Positions 32,848-41,814 of a stretch of DNA of 64,000 bases are shown one piece after another. Location of the stretch: positions 1,736,001 through 1,800,000 of the forward strand of contig CBDDKB010000002.1 of the NCBI GenBank assembly GCA_965229935.1, written 5' to 3'. Source of the DNA: SPJN01 sp965229935 (GTDB taxonomy: Bacteria; Pseudomonadota; Alphaproteobacteria; SPJN01). The translations under genes and the position numbers were made by a program. Numbering within the stretch: the first letter of the stretch is position 1; every line of letters begins with the position of its first letter. The notes under the pieces are model-generated. The model searched no databases. It was not told the origin of the DNA and was given only the letters and a program-made list of their open reading frames with translations.

Positions 32848-33747
32848 ATGAGCACGCAATTCGACCATTCACAGATGGACATCAAACCCCGCAATGAAGA
32901 TTTCCAGATCAATGCGGACATGCCGCGTGAATGGCTGGATGGCGAAGCTGCCACGACCTATTGGTTCAATGCCATGTCAGTGGTCTTCCCCGAGGGGGAG
33001 CGTTTGTTCATGGATTCAGTCCGCGCCTATAAGGACCGGATCGAAGACCCCAAGCTGCTGGAACAGGTTCGTGGCTTTGTCGCCCAAGAAGCCATTCATG
33101 GCCGTGAGCACGAAGTCTATAATGAAGTGTTGGAAGAACAGGGTCTGAACGCGGCCAAGCTGGAACGGCTGACCAAGACGATCATGAAATACGCCCGTCG
33201 CCAGCCCAAGATTGCGCAACTGGCAGGCACTGTCGCCGCTGAACATTTCACCGCCGTTATGGCCCATGCTTTGCTGTCGCGGCCCGACATTATGGAAAAC
33301 GCCCACCCCACCTATCGCGCCATCTGGACCTGGCACGCGATTGAGGAGCTGGAGCATAAGGCCGTTGCCTATGACGTCTATGAAACCGTTGCGGGCAAGG
33401 GCTTTGGTGCCTATTTCCGCCGGGTGCTGACTTTTACACTCGCCATGACCATGATGAATGTCCGCTTTACCTACAATTGGTCAGTGATGATGCGTGCCTC
33501 CGGCCATGGTTTGGGCCTGCGCAACTGGGGCAAGCTGTTTGGCTTCCTGTGGGGCAAGACAGGCTTTTACCGCAAGGCCATGCCGCACTTCCTAAGTTTT
33601 TATCGCCGCAACTTCCATCCGTGGGACGAGCAGGATTATGATCTGGCCGCACGCGCCATGACTGCCTATCGCGCCGACGCGGATGCTGGCAAAGCCGCCC
33701 TTGCCGCCATGAATACAGGCGATCTACAGGCTATCCCGGCAGAATAA
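32848..33747 (+). CDS. ferritin-like putative metal-dependent hydrolase (PF10118 type)
   Basis: A 299-residue protein of the widespread uncharacterised family annotated as predicted metal-dependent hydrolase. Helices carry likely di-metal ligands: QEAIHGREH near residue 80, AEHFTA near 130 and HAIEELEHKAVAYDV near 165, the E/H spacing of ferritin-like di-iron proteins. A hydrophobic stretch near residue 200 may contact the membrane. Relatives are often found next to TetR or AraC regulators and lipid genes, as here. A role as a di-iron oxygenase or hydrolase on a lipid is inferred. A strong terminator follows. Confidence 0.78.
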   Translation: MSTQFDHSQMDIKPRNEDFQINADMPREWLDGEAATTYWFNAMSVVFPEGERLFMDSVRAYKDRIEDPKLLEQVRGFVAQEAIHGREHEVYNEVLEEQGLNAAKLERLTKTIMKYARRQPKIAQLAGTVAAEHFTAVMAHALLSRPDIMENAHPTYRAIWTWHAIEELEHKAVAYDVYETVAGKGFGAYFRRVLTFTLAMTMMNVRFTYNWSVMMRASGHGLGLRNWGKLFGFLWGKTGFYRKAMPHFLSFYRRNFHPWDEQDYDLAARAMTAYRADADAGKAALAAMNTGDLQAIPAE

Positions 33748-33775
33748 TCTGTACTGCGTAACTTGCCGGATAGGG

Positions 33776-33811
33776 AAGGCCGCCCGCTAGTTGCGTTGGG
33801 CGGCCTTTTTT
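33776..33811. terminator. bidirectional intrinsic terminator
   Basis: AAGGCCGCCC at 33776-33785 pairs with GGGCGGCCTT at 33798-33807 and is followed by T's. It lies between the convergent PF10118-type and AraC genes. Confidence 0.88.
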
Positions 33812-34820
33812 ATTGCGCACTGCTTTTCCGATAAGCGCCGGGTGACATGCCGTGCCAACGCCGGAACGCGCGGGTAAAGCTGGCCGTATCGCCATAGCCA
33901 AGGTGAAAGGCAATCTCGTCAAGTTTCATAGCTGTCCCGTCTAACAATTGATCAGCCATGTGCCGCCTTGTGTCATCCTGCACTGTGCGAAAGCTTGTGC
34001 CCGCCTCCTCCAACTTGCGGCGCAGATTGCGCGGCGGCATCTCAAGCGCGCCGGCCACCTCCTCTAACCCCGCAGCAAGACCCAACGGCCCAAGCAGGGC
34101 TTGGCGGACCTGTTGTTCAACGCCTTGGCTTGCCATGCGGGTCATCAATTGACGGCATTGATCGTCGATCATCCGCGCCAGTTTTTCATTATAATGGGGC
34201 ATGGGTTCGCCTGCGACGGCACCATCCCCCACCACAGCATTATGGGCACAGCCTGTGTGGACGGGGAGGTCAAGCAGCGCCTCAATCTCAGACTTGTGGG
34301 GCACGTCCCCCTCAAACTCCAGCCGCAAGATCGCGTCGGGCTTATGGGTCAGCTCACGCGCCAGGATGACAGAGGTACTCATGTCACGTTCGAGCATCAT
34401 CTGTTCAAGCGGTCCGGGTATGGGGGACGGGTCATAGATCAAATAAAACTCGCCATCCATCTTGCGCTTTTGCACAAAACAATAGGCGGTGCTGAGGGGG
34501 AGGTAGCGGATTGCCCGGTCCATCCCCTCCTCATAGGTTTTGCTGATCGACAGGGCAAAGCCCCACGGCCCGAACGCCGACGCGTTAAAGCGCATCCCCA
34601 ATGCGGTGCCAAGCGCCGCAAAATCGGGCAGGCCATCACGCAGATTTTGCAGCAACACCAATTCCTGCTCCCGCGTGATGGTTGCCTCCGCCAATGCAAG
34701 CGCGGCAAGATCAAGCCCGGTTCCGGCCAAGCACGCCCGCTCATCCACGCCATGTTCGGCAGCGAATGTCAGTATAACCCGCGCGATGGCGGCGCTGTGT
34801 AGGACAGGCTCTTGGCTCAT
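33810..34820 (-). CDS. AraC-family transcriptional regulator (arabinose-binding-like N-terminal domain)
   Basis: A 336-residue regulator. The N-terminal ~190 residues match the layout of the Arabinose_bd family found in OruR/ArgR-like AraC proteins, and the C-terminal ~100 residues hold two HTH motifs ending in IAFHLGYGDTASFTRAFRRWHGMSPGAYR. Proteins of this group often control lipid or hydrocarbon genes. ATG 34820 has GGGAGAC upstream; a frame running 90 bases further is rejected. It diverges from the fatty acid desaturase gene, its most likely target. Confidence 0.87.
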   Translation of the reverse strand: MSQEPVLHSAAIARVILTFAAEHGVDERACLAGTGLDLAALALAEATITREQELVLLQNLRDGLPDFAALGTALGMRFNASAFGPWGFALSISKTYEEGMDRAIRYLPLSTAYCFVQKRKMDGEFYLIYDPSPIPGPLEQMMLERDMSTSVILARELTHKPDAILRLEFEGDVPHKSEIEALLDLPVHTGCAHNAVVGDGAVAGEPMPHYNEKLARMIDDQCRQLMTRMASQGVEQQVRQALLGPLGLAAGLEEVAGALEMPPRNLRRKLEEAGTSFRTVQDDTRRHMADQLLDGTAMKLDEIAFHLGYGDTASFTRAFRRWHGMSPGAYRKSSAQ

Positions 34821-34974
34821 AATGTCTCCCTGCCTTTTTATAGGCGCGAAGCTGCAAGCCGCGCAATCACGTTCCGCCCCCTTGTCAAAACTGCCCTGTT
34901 TTTTGGGCACTACTGTCCTGCCCCATTTTCAAGGGCTGCGCTAGCTTACGGTTATAAACAAGGGAGAGACGCGC

Positions 34975-35895
34975 ATGAACGCTATCGACACAAATGCACC
35001 CGACCTGACAGCCCTGAACGCACAGGCCAACAAGGCAGCACAAAAATATATGGGCAAGCTCGCCTGGCCCACCGTGTTGTTAGGGATTGCCGTTCCGACC
35101 GCCATTGCAGCCAGCACCGGCGCATGGATGGCTGGCTCCTTGCCCTTTTGGGTCTGCTTTTTTGTCTGGTTCGTCGCGAGTTTTGCCGCCTATACGGTCG
35201 TGCATGAGGCAGCGCACGGCAATATCAGCGGCAATCACAAGAATATGGTGTGGCTCAATAATCTGATGGGCACAATTAATGGTATTGTGATTATGGTGCC
35301 CCTGACCACCCATCGCCCCGAACATTTGGTTCATCACCGCTTTACGAATGACCCGGTCCATGACCCCGATTGTGTGACGAAGGAAGAGCATAAAACCGGC
35401 CTGTTCGGTTTTTTGGCGTTCGCCACAAAATTCTTTATCGACGCCAATCTTTATGCCGTGCGCGATCATGGCAAGGGACCAATTGCCGACACAAAAATGA
35501 TCGCACGATTTGTGGTCGAGCTTTCGCTGGCATTTGGCTGGCGCATCGCACTACTCACACAAGTACCATTAGTCGAAGGGCTGGCCCTTATAGTCGGCAC
35601 ATTTGTGTTGGCTGCCTATTATCTGATTTACTGGTTCGCCTTCCGCCCACACCTGCCCTATCAAACCACGGATCGCTATCGCAATACGAACAGCTTCCAC
35701 ATCCCCACATGGGCGCGGCCCTTCCAATGGTTCCTGTTGGGTCAAGACTTGCACGCCATCCATCATCTGTTTCCGCGCGTGCCTTTCTATCACTATCGCA
35801 ACCTGTTTCGCGAGATTGAGCCTGTGTTGCGCGCCCACGACGCCCCCATCTTAGGCGCGTTCGACCGCAAGCCTGTAGCTGCAGGCGTGATTTAA
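34975..35895 (+). CDS. membrane fatty acid desaturase / hydroxylase
   Basis: A 306-residue integral membrane di-iron protein with the His boxes HEAAHGN (H-x3-H), HLVHHRF (H-x2-HH) and HAIHHLFP (H-x2-HH), separated by hydrophobic segments. It belongs to the FA_desaturase superfamily, which includes acyl-lipid desaturases, alkane hydroxylases and carotenoid hydroxylases; the short loops resemble the fatty acid and carotenoid branches. GGGAGA precedes ATG 34975. Regulation by the divergent AraC protein is likely. Its stop overlaps the stop of the convergent kinase gene. Confidence 0.85.
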   Translation: MNAIDTNAPDLTALNAQANKAAQKYMGKLAWPTVLLGIAVPTAIAASTGAWMAGSLPFWVCFFVWFVASFAAYTVVHEAAHGNISGNHKNMVWLNNLMGTINGIVIMVPLTTHRPEHLVHHRFTNDPVHDPDCVTKEEHKTGLFGFLAFATKFFIDANLYAVRDHGKGPIADTKMIARFVVELSLAFGWRIALLTQVPLVEGLALIVGTFVLAAYYLIYWFAFRPHLPYQTTDRYRNTNSFHIPTWARPFQWFLLGQDLHAIHHLFPRVPFYHYRNLFREIEPVLRAHDAPILGAFDRKPVAAGVI

Positions 35896-36432
35896 GGCGT
35901 GATCTGGGGTTTGAGCGCGCCTGCCACACGGCGCGCCTCAATCTCATAAGCAATCTCCGCGGGCGTCATATGATCTGTGTGGATCGTGTGACGCTCAAAC
36001 CCCGTAAGCGCATCAAATTTTTCATGCATGATCTGCACAGCCTCAGCCCGCGTGTGAATTTCTGAGGCACGGTTGCGCGCCGACACGCGCAGCGATGTGA
36101 CATCCAGCGCCGCATGCAACAAGGCATAGTGAAAGCCATCGGGCAAACATTCATGGATCAGATCAAGCCACCACGGCCCAATTACCCCATCTACAATCAC
36201 GTCATAATCGTCTGCTGCGAATGAGTGCGCCGCCGCAAAAAAAGGCGCGCAGCACCGCACGGTTCTGCGCATCGCTTTCAGGCGTGGACGGGTCAAGCGG
36301 GTGGGCTAGAAAGTGGTAGAACTTGTCTGACTCTATGACGACCGACTTCTCCGTCCGCGCGCCTAACAAAGCGGCGACAGTCGATTTCCCAGATCCGGGC
36401 GGTCCTGAAATGATGAGGGGTTTGGGCATCAT
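35892..36432 (-). pseudogene. P-loop kinase-like gene with a frameshift at a seven-T run
   Basis: Two overlapping frames make one protein. The first (start ATG 36432, GGAG upstream) has the Walker A motif GPPGSGKST near residue 10 and continues to NRAVLRAFF. The second resumes as AAAHSFAADDYDVIVDGVIGPWW and runs to a normal end at 35892. They join cleanly if the minus-strand T7 run (36237-36243) is read as T6, giving about 180 residues, the size of small AAA_33-type kinases. It may be a true frameshift, a phase-variable tract, slippage, or a sequencing error. The substrate is unknown. Confidence 0.75.
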
Positions 36433-36522
36433 GTTCTCCTACATCGCGTCTGGCCCGGGGTGGGCGCACTCGCGCCCGCCTATCGGGCGGGACGGGCGCG
36501 ACATCGCTACGCGATGATTATG

Positions 36523-37533
36523 TTAAACACACCACGCCCAATAGTCGAAGATCAGGATGGTGGCGTCGTCGTCGGTAGGCGGGAAGTCTGTGCAGGGCGC
36601 GTTCTTGGTCGCGATGGTGCGCAGCCTTAATGCGCCCAAGCCATCCGCAACTTCTGCCTTGTCCAGCACTTCGGTCCATGCATAGACCGTATCGCCCGCG
36701 AACAGTGGTGCTTTGTGTGTGCCGCCATTGATCGCCGCCAAGGCGAAGGCGTTTTCCAGTCCATTAAAGCTCATCGCGCGGGCAACCGAAATCACATGCC
36801 CGCCATAGATCAACCGTTTGCCAAAGCGGCCCGCTTGCGCCGCGTGCCCGTCAAAATGCACCTTTGCGGTGTTTTGATAAAGGCGCGTGGCGAGTTGATG
36901 CTCCGCCTCCTCCACCGTTTGGCCGGGGCCGTGATCAATCTTCTCCCCCACCTGAAAATCAGCAAAGCGTTTCGCGCTACCCGCCGCAACAAAATCATAA
37001 CCGCCTGCGTTAAAGCCTGCGGGCGCGATCAAGTCGCTTGCCGCCACAGCGTCCGGCAAGTCTGGTACGCTTGGTTCCGGCGCAGGCGCATCCGCGTCGC
37101 GCTTTTCCACCAGCACCCAGCGGCGATACTCCAACGCCAGCTCATCCCGCTGGTTAAAGCCCCTGGTATGAACATAGACAGTGCCCGTCTTGCCGTTTGA
37201 ATTTTGCTTGAGGCCGATCACTTCAGATTCTGCGCGCAGCGTATCCCCTGCCACCACGGGCGCGTGGAACAGCCCTTGGGCATAGCCCAAATTCGCCACC
37301 GCATTGATTGACACGTCCGGCACGGTTTTGCCGAACACCGTATGAAACGTCAGCAAATCATCAAGCGGCATGTCGGGATAGCCCAGCGCGGTTGCAAAAG
37401 GCGCACTGGAATGAAGGGCAAAGCGTGAGCCATAAAGCGCCATATACATGGCCTGATCGCCATCGGTTAAGGTGCGCGGGGTGGCGTGGCTGATCACCTG
37501 CCCCAATTTAAAATCTTCGAAATAGCGGGACAT
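36523..37533 (-). CDS. mch: double-hotdog MaoC dehydratase, mesaconyl-CoA hydratase-like
   Basis: 336 residues forming two MaoC-type hotdog domains (about 1-150 and 185-330). The N-terminal YFEDFKLGQVISHATPRTLTD and the LYGGHVISVARAMSFNG-type segment fit the mesaconyl-CoA (2-methylfumaryl-CoA) hydratase group of the ethylmalonyl-CoA and related pathways. Its ATG overlaps the stop of the malyl-CoA-lyase-like gene by one base (TGATG), a pairing that supports the assignment, since the lyase would act on beta-methylmalyl-CoA. Other branched enoyl-CoA hydratases look similar. A GC-rich hairpin region follows the gene. Confidence 0.78.
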   Translation of the reverse strand: MSRYFEDFKLGQVISHATPRTLTDGDQAMYMALYGSRFALHSSAPFATALGYPDMPLDDLLTFHTVFGKTVPDVSINAVANLGYAQGLFHAPVVAGDTLRAESEVIGLKQNSNGKTGTVYVHTRGFNQRDELALEYRRWVLVEKRDADAPAPEPSVPDLPDAVAASDLIAPAGFNAGGYDFVAAGSAKRFADFQVGEKIDHGPGQTVEEAEHQLATRLYQNTAKVHFDGHAAQAGRFGKRLIYGGHVISVARAMSFNGLENAFALAAINGGTHKAPLFAGDTVYAWTEVLDKAEVADGLGALRLRTIATKNAPCTDFPPTDDDATILIFDYWAWCV

Positions 37534-38435
37534 CAGTCTGCGGCCCCTTCTTTTTGGGCGATGGCATCGGCTATCGCGACGGTGCGCAGGGCCTGATCAC
37601 GATGCAACAGCTCCACCATCTTGCCCTCCACCTTCAGTACGCCTTTGCCCGCAGCCTCAGGCGCTTCAAACGCGGCAATGACTTGCTTGGCGAAACTGAC
37701 TTCATCGTCGGTGGGGGCAAAAATTTCGTTCGCGGGGGCAAGCTGGCTGGGATGGATGAGTGTCTTGCCATCAAACCCCATATCGAGCCCCTGTTTACAT
37801 TCGGCTGCGAACCCATCCTCGTCCTTAATATCGTTATAAACCCCATCAAGGATCGTCAGCCCGCCTGCGCGCCCCGCCAAAACGGCAAAGGTCAGGATGG
37901 GCAAAAGGGGCGACCTGCCCGGCACAAATTGCGCGCGCATATCCTTCACAAGATCATTCGTGCCCATGACCCACACCTTTTGCCGTTCTGACGCATCGGC
38001 AATCGCTTCTAAATGCAGGATGGCGCGGGGGGTTTCGATCATCGACCAGATGGCGAGCGTGTCGGGCGCGCCCGCATTTTTCAGCGTCTGTTCAGCGCGG
38101 TGAATATCGCCTGCGCTTTCCACCTTGGGCAGCAGCACCCCATCAGCACCTGATTGAGCGATGGCGGCAAGGTCGGCACTGCCCCACCCGGTCCCCAGCG
38201 CATTGGCGCGGATGATCACTTCGCGCGGGCCAAAGCCGCCAGCCTTCACCGCCGCAATAACCTGATCGCGGGCGTCTTCCTTGGCGTCGGGGGCCACCGC
38301 GTCTTCAAGGTCAAGAATGACCGCATCGGCAGGCAGTGTCTTTGCCTTTTCAAGGGCGCGGGCGTTCGATCCGGGCATATAAAGGACGGATCGACGAGGC
38401 TTTACAATGGTGGGGGAGGCTTGATTTTGGGGCAT
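37533..38435 (-). CDS. HpcH/HpaI aldolase-family lyase, malyl-CoA / beta-methylmalyl-CoA lyase-like (CitE-like)
   Basis: A 300-residue CitE/Mcl-family TIM barrel. RRSVLYMPGSNARALEKA opens the protein, ILDLEDAVAP holds the metal ligands, and LLPKVESAGD and MIETPRAIL are the conserved Glu-containing strands; DGKTLIHPSQ is the C-terminal hallmark. Members cleave malyl-CoA, beta-methylmalyl-CoA or citramalyl-CoA, or hydrolyse malyl-CoA. The overlap with the mesaconyl-CoA hydratase-like gene favours the beta-methylmalyl-CoA branch, which yields glyoxylate and propionyl-CoA. ATG 38435 is preferred to a start 33 bases earlier. Confidence 0.82.
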   Translation of the reverse strand: MPQNQASPTIVKPRRSVLYMPGSNARALEKAKTLPADAVILDLEDAVAPDAKEDARDQVIAAVKAGGFGPREVIIRANALGTGWGSADLAAIAQSGADGVLLPKVESAGDIHRAEQTLKNAGAPDTLAIWSMIETPRAILHLEAIADASERQKVWVMGTNDLVKDMRAQFVPGRSPLLPILTFAVLAGRAGGLTILDGVYNDIKDEDGFAAECKQGLDMGFDGKTLIHPSQLAPANEIFAPTDDEVSFAKQVIAAFEAPEAAGKGVLKVEGKMVELLHRDQALRTVAIADAIAQKEGAAD

Positions 38436-38541
38436 GAGGCGACTCACTTTTGAATTCTTGACTTTCACTGACTATAAAAGTTTGGTTCACTGCAAACAAT
38501 GATCGAACAAAAACACGAACAGCAAAGCAAATAGCGTATTT

Positions 38542-39405
38542 ATGGCAGTTCTATCCTTTCATTCCCAAGTCGTGCGCGGCCATGTGGGCAATTCAGCAGC
38601 CGGGTTTGCCCTGCAACGGCTGGGCCATTCCGTGTGGGGTGTGCCCACGGTGCTTTATTCCAACCACCCGGGCCATGGCGGCTATAAAGGGGCGGCAACT
38701 CCGGTCGGCACCCTGCTTGATATGGTGGAGGGGCTGGAAGACCGCGGCTGGCTGCCAAAAGTCACCGCGATCCTGACAGGCTATATCGGCGATGATGAGC
38801 AGATCGATGCCCTGGTGGAGGCGGTGGACAGGGTCAAGGCGGCCAACCCGGCGGCAATCTATATTTGTGACCCGGTGGTGGGCGACCAGTCCGGCCCCTA
38901 TGTCGATGCGAATATTATCGAGGGTATTATGGATGATCTTGTGCCCCGCGCCGATTACGTCACCCCCAACAGGTTTGAGCTTGCCACCCTGCTTGATCAG
39001 GACGACGCGCCCACCACAATTGGCGAGGGGGTGGAGGCAGCGCGCCTTCTGCCCAACGGGCCGATCTCAATTGTGACGTCGATGGAAGACACGGCGCGCT
39101 TCCCCGGCCAGATCCAGACATTGCTGGTCAAGCAGAACGAGGCCTATGTGATCTCCACCCAAAAGATTGGGGTCGGCACCGAAAGCGGTGGAGACTTTAA
39201 AGGCGCAGGTGATTTGATGACCGCGCTGTTGTTGAGCGGGTTGCTGAAGCGCCGCCCGCTCGAACAGGCACTGGCGCAGGCCAGCGGCTCGCTTTTTGAT
39301 ATATTGCAAGCCACTGACCGCGCAAATGCGGACGAGTTATTGCTGATCGCCAATCAGGACCGCCTGACCAATCCGCTGACAACAGTTGCGATTGGTAAAG
39401 CATAG
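38542..39405 (+). CDS. pdxY: pyridoxal kinase
   Basis: A 287-residue PfkB-type vitamin B6 kinase. The N-terminal SFHSQVVRGHVGNSAAGFALQRLG binds pyridoxal, CDPVVGDQSGPYV is the core strand, and GGDFKGAGDLMTALLL has the catalytic Asp. It phosphorylates pyridoxal to PLP in salvage. No convincing ribosome site is visible before ATG 38542, but the N-terminus aligns with the family start. A family-B repeat starts right after its stop, and asd converges beyond it. Confidence 0.9.
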   Translation: MAVLSFHSQVVRGHVGNSAAGFALQRLGHSVWGVPTVLYSNHPGHGGYKGAATPVGTLLDMVEGLEDRGWLPKVTAILTGYIGDDEQIDALVEAVDRVKAANPAAIYICDPVVGDQSGPYVDANIIEGIMDDLVPRADYVTPNRFELATLLDQDDAPTTIGEGVEAARLLPNGPISIVTSMEDTARFPGQIQTLLVKQNEAYVISTQKIGVGTESGGDFKGAGDLMTALLLSGLLKRRPLEQALAQASGSLFDILQATDRANADELLLIANQDRLTNPLTTVAIGKA

Positions 39406-39455
39406 GAGCGACAGCCAGCAAAAGTGGGAACCGGTTTTGCGTCCGGCTGCGCGAC
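39406..39455. repeat. interspersed palindromic repeat, family B copy 4
   Basis: Nearly identical to copy 1 at 14841-14890 (GCGACAGCC instead of GCGTCAGCC). It too starts directly after a TAG stop codon and sits in the short gap between convergent pdxY and asd. Confidence 0.8.
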
Positions 39456-39462
39456 CAAAAAA

Positions 39463-40482
39463 CTAAGCTTTTACAATCCCACGATCAAGCAATAGCTCAG
39501 CAATCTGCACAGCGTTCAATGCTGCACCCTTGCGCAGATTGTCAGACACGCACCAAAAGGCCAGGCCATTATCAACGGTCGGGTCGCGGCGAATGCGGCT
39601 GATATAGGTGGCGAAATCACCAACACATTCCTGCGGGGTGATATAGCCGCCATCTTCACGCTTATCGACGATCATCAGCCCCGGCGCGACACGCAAGATC
39701 TCGCGTGCCTCATCCTCATCAACGGGCTTTTCACATTCAATCGTCACAGCCTCTGAATGGCCGACAAAAACGGGCACACGAACGCAGGTCGCAAAAAGTT
39801 CGATCTTGGGATCGACAATCTTGCGCGTTTCGACCGTCATTTTCCATTCTTCTTTGGTCGCGCCATCACCCATGAACTTGTCAATATGGGGGATTACGTT
39901 AAAGGCGATCTGCTTGGTGAACTTTTGCGGCTCCACCGGATCATTGACGTAAATCGCACGGGTCTGGTTGAACAGCTCGTCCATGCCTTCCTTGCCTGCG
40001 CCAGACGCAGACTGATAGGTCGACACGACAACGCGCTTGATCCCATAGGCGTCATGCAGCGGCTTCAACGCCACCACAAGCTGCGCGGTAGAACAGTTGG
40101 GGTTGGCGATAATGTTCTTCTTGCCATAGCCATCAACCGCGTCAGCGTTTACTTCCGGCACGATCAGGGGCACGTCCGGGTCCATCCGGAAATGGCTTGA
40201 ATTGTCGATGACAATCGCGCCCGCCTTGCCCGCACGCGGCGCATGTTGGGCAGCAACATCGCCACCGGCGGCGAACAAAGCAATATCAACACCTTCAAAA
40301 TCAAAATCGTCGAGCGACTTGCACTGCACCGTCTGATCACCGAACGATACATCCTTACCGATTGACCGGGAGGAGGCAAGCGGCGTCACCTTGGAAACGG
40401 GCAGGCCCCGTTCGGCGACAATATTCAGCATTTCCTGTCCAACGACACCGGTTGCACCTGCAACCGCAATATGGAGACCCAT
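39463..40482 (-). CDS. asd: aspartate-semialdehyde dehydrogenase
   Basis: A 339-residue enzyme. GATGVVGQEML is the NADP loop, NPNCSTAQLVVAL holds the catalytic Cys, and RVPVFVGHSEAV carries the Arg/His substrate residues. It reduces aspartyl phosphate to the semialdehyde for Lys/Thr/Met and diaminopimelate synthesis. AAGGAA lies upstream of ATG 40482. It follows leuB by 24 bases on the same strand, so it is probably co-transcribed with leuB. Confidence 0.96.
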   Translation of the reverse strand: MGLHIAVAGATGVVGQEMLNIVAERGLPVSKVTPLASSRSIGKDVSFGDQTVQCKSLDDFDFEGVDIALFAAGGDVAAQHAPRAGKAGAIVIDNSSHFRMDPDVPLIVPEVNADAVDGYGKKNIIANPNCSTAQLVVALKPLHDAYGIKRVVVSTYQSASGAGKEGMDELFNQTRAIYVNDPVEPQKFTKQIAFNVIPHIDKFMGDGATKEEWKMTVETRKIVDPKIELFATCVRVPVFVGHSEAVTIECEKPVDEDEAREILRVAPGLMIVDKREDGGYITPQECVGDFATYISRIRRDPTVDNGLAFWCVSDNLRKGAALNAVQIAELLLDRGIVKA

Positions 40483-40506
40483 TGGTCTATTCCTTCTAAA
40501 TAGGTT

Positions 40507-41616
40507 TTACTGGTCGAGTTCGGCGAGGATGGCTGTGCCCATTTCCTCTGTCCCGACCTGTGTTGCGCCTTCGCACATGATGTCACCTGTACGGATTTTC
40601 TTGGCGAGCACGGCTTCAACCGCGCGCTCAATCCGATCTGCAATGTCACCTTCGTCAAATGTGTAACGCAGCGCCATCGCAAAGCTCATGATCGTGGCAA
40701 TCGGGTTGGCAATGCCCTGGCCCGCAATATCGGGGGCGGAGCCGTGCACGGGCTCGTACATGGCTTTCGCGCGACCCGTTTCGGGATCAGGCGCACCAAG
40801 CGAGGCAGACGGCAACATACCGAGTGAGCCTGTCAGCATCGCAGCGGCATCCGACAGAATATCGCCGAACAGATTATCCGTGACCATCACGTCAAACTGT
40901 TTGGGCGCGCGCACCAATTGCATGGCGGCGTTATCCGCATACATGTGGGAAAGCTCAATATCCTCATAGCCCTCGCCATGAAGCTTGGTGACTTCCTCGC
41001 GCCACAAAATGCCCGATTCCATGACGTTGGCCTTTTCGCAACTGGTCACGCGACCGTCACGCTTGCGCGCCAAATCAAAGGCGACCTTGGTGACCCGGCG
41101 AATTTCATTCGTCGTATAGGTCTGCGTGTTGAAGCCGCGACGCTGCCCATCAGGCAGGTCTTCAATGCCGCGCGGTTCACCAAAGTAGATACCGCCCGTC
41201 AGCTCACGCACGATCATGATGTCGAGGCCTGCAACCACTTCGGGCTTCAGGCTTGATGAGTCCACCAAGGCTTCGAAGCACTGTGCCGGGCGCAGGTTCG
41301 CAAACAGACCGAGTTCTGAGCGCAAGCGCAATAGACCCCGTTCCGGCTTGATCGAGAAATCAAGATCATCCCATTTCGGGCCACCCACAGCGCCAAGCAA
41401 TACGGCATCAACTGTGTGCGCCTTGGCCATTGTGTCGTCATGCAGCGGCACGCCATGCGCGTCAATCGCAGCACCGCCAACCAAGTCATACTCAGTCGTG
41501 ATCACTTTACCCAGCTTGTCACCCATCCAGTCAATGATGCGCTGGACTTGCGACATGGCTTCAGGCCCGATGCCATCACCGGGGACAATCAATAGGGAGC
41601 CGATTTGTTCAGACAT
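40507..41616 (-). CDS. leuB: 3-isopropylmalate dehydrogenase
   Basis: About 369 residues. LLGAVGGPKWDD near residue 75, the central YADNAAMQLV and the C-terminal YEPVHGSAPDIAGQGIANP are diagnostic of LeuB. It performs the NAD-dependent oxidative decarboxylation step of leucine synthesis. Of two in-frame ATGs, 41616 is preferred because AGGA touches the one at 41622. It is separated from leuD by a 300-base gap filled with family-A repeats, so it may have its own promoter. Confidence 0.97.
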   Translation of the reverse strand: MSEQIGSLLIVPGDGIGPEAMSQVQRIIDWMGDKLGKVITTEYDLVGGAAIDAHGVPLHDDTMAKAHTVDAVLLGAVGGPKWDDLDFSIKPERGLLRLRSELGLFANLRPAQCFEALVDSSSLKPEVVAGLDIMIVRELTGGIYFGEPRGIEDLPDGQRRGFNTQTYTTNEIRRVTKVAFDLARKRDGRVTSCEKANVMESGILWREEVTKLHGEGYEDIELSHMYADNAAMQLVRAPKQFDVMVTDNLFGDILSDAAAMLTGSLGMLPSASLGAPDPETGRAKAMYEPVHGSAPDIAGQGIANPIATIMSFAMALRYTFDEGDIADRIERAVEAVLAKKIRTGDIMCEGATQVGTEEMGTAILAELDQ

Positions 41617-41663
41617 GTTCATTCCTATCAGTCTATCTGTTGCGACTGCTACTTTCCGCAGCG

Positions 41664-41776
41664 GTCACCCCGCACTTGATGCGGGGTCTTTGTTATCCGT
41701 TTGCTCTTACGTCGCCTTAGAGGCGCAGACACGTCACGCCGCGGCCCAAAGATGCCGGATCAAGTCCGGCATGACG
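41664..41776. repeat. family A repeat pair, copy 5a
   Basis: CCCCGCACTTGATGCGGGG forms one hairpin (note the compensated GCA/TGC pairing instead of GGA/TCC). After 50 bases TGCCGGATCAAGTCCGGCATGACG forms a second hairpin in inverted order. It lies in the leuB-leuD gap. Confidence 0.75.
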
Positions 41777-41814
41777 TTCCTTGTTTCGTTCTACGACTGC
41801 CGCCTTCTTCAACC

